DNA of 64,000 nucleotides. Origin: Euryarchaeota archaeon UBA556. GTDB taxonomy: Archaea; Thermoplasmatota; Poseidoniia; Poseidoniales; Thalassarchaeaceae. A program made the translations under genes and the position numbers. The stretch spans positions 17,788-81,787 of the forward strand of contig DADI01000032.1 of the NCBI GenBank assembly GCA_002494975.1. Direction: 5' to 3'. Numbering within the stretch: position 1 is the stretch's first letter; each line of letters opens with the position of its first letter. Shown in pieces: positions 63,766 to 64,000 of the stretch. The notes below the pieces were generated by a model, which ran no database searches, was not told where the DNA came from, and saw nothing but the letters and a program-made list of their open reading frames with translations.

Positions 63766-64000
63766 TTCGATTCTTTAACTGAGTTTAGCGGCTCCGGTTT
63801 TAGATATTTTTCAGTCGAAATAGGTATATTTTCGATTCATTGTTTTCCCAAAAAAATAATTAACTAGCAACTGTATATTCGTTATACTCAGCCTCTTTCA
63901 TGGGGGAGTCGCAACCCTTTACTTCATATACCAAAGGTAGGTCGGACGGCTGCTTATAGTGCGCTTTGGTACTGCCATGTATCAAGGTTAGTGGTTGAGA
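63766..64000. other. Gene-free end region, possible leader of a following gene
   Basis: I see no coding region, tRNA or rRNA here. Seen: T-rich runs right after the transporter stop (GGTTTTAGATATTTTT, 63797-63812) that could end transcription; an imperfect inverted repeat TCGAAA/TTTCGA (63815-63835); a TATA-like TTCATATA (63923-63930); and the motif GTAGGTCGGACGG (63937-63949), nearly identical to one before uS15. It may be the promoter and leader of a gene beyond the window. Confidence 0.4.

Noticed and set aside
63900-64000. Possible tRNA or SRP/RNase P RNA start at the window end
   Set aside because: No cloverleaf or conserved RNA core could be drawn from the visible bases; left as gene-free.

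Overview
The window looks like a chromosomal piece of a planktonic marine Thermoplasmatota archaeon (Poseidoniia, i.e. Marine Group II or III). The archaeal assignment rests on genes visible here: CDP-archaeol synthase, an AglB/STT3-type oligosaccharyltransferase, archease, archaeosine synthase, RNase P protein 4, a CRM-domain RNA-binding protein, an archaeal-type phosphorylating GAPDH, archaeal PheT and GltX, uS15 and a UPF0201 protein. The order-level guess comes from AT-rich, very compact DNA packed with huge secreted or membrane-anchored proteins; it is inference. I see no CRISPR array, insertion sequence, integrase, rRNA or tRNA.

Layout. 1-5312: 3' end of an aminotransferase, a tandem V4R-like protein, a TSP3 calcium-repeat surface protein and a translationally coupled archease. 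5326-9163: a membrane-anchored surface protein on the minus strand, then CDP-archaeol synthase and PurD. 9283-24408: a surface cluster made of a 3171-residue STT3 fusion, a membrane-tethered subtilisin and a beta-helix/Ig-like surface protein. 24471-27817: a winged-helix/STAND/TPR regulator converging on an MBL-fold hydrolase. 27996-34564: a second giant TSP3 protein with an internal propeller-like block, a coupled small secreted protein, and a small membrane protein. 34651-38210: a pyrrolidone-carboxyl-peptidase/NUDIX fusion, UPF0201, a zinc-ribbon membrane protein and DnaJ. 38211-43613: a surface protein, ArcS, uS15 and a degenerate DHH/RecJ-like candidate. 43614-54748: mostly minus strand, with a zinc-ribbon surface protein, GltX, RNase HII, an SGNH-hydrolase surface protein, PheT and a GXGXG/glutamate-synthase-like protein. 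54910-63765: GAPDH, a giant subtilisin, adenylate kinase, RNP4, a CRM protein and an ArsB/NhaD-type transporter. The last 235 bases hold no gene that I can recognise.

The common theme is the cell envelope. There are lipid synthesis (CarS), protein N-glycosylation (STT3), two extracellular subtilisins, an SGNH hydrolase and eight large exported proteins; most of these end in a single membrane anchor with a short cytoplasmic tail. These are interleaved with housekeeping RNA and translation genes. The genome is extremely tight: several convergent gene pairs meet exactly at, or overlap in, their stop codons, leaving no room for terminators. The least conventional items are the tripartite STT3 giant, the PCP-NUDIX fusion, the domain-swapped GltB-like protein, the possible inactive Cdc45/RecJ-like protein next to uS15, and the tandem V4R-like protein.
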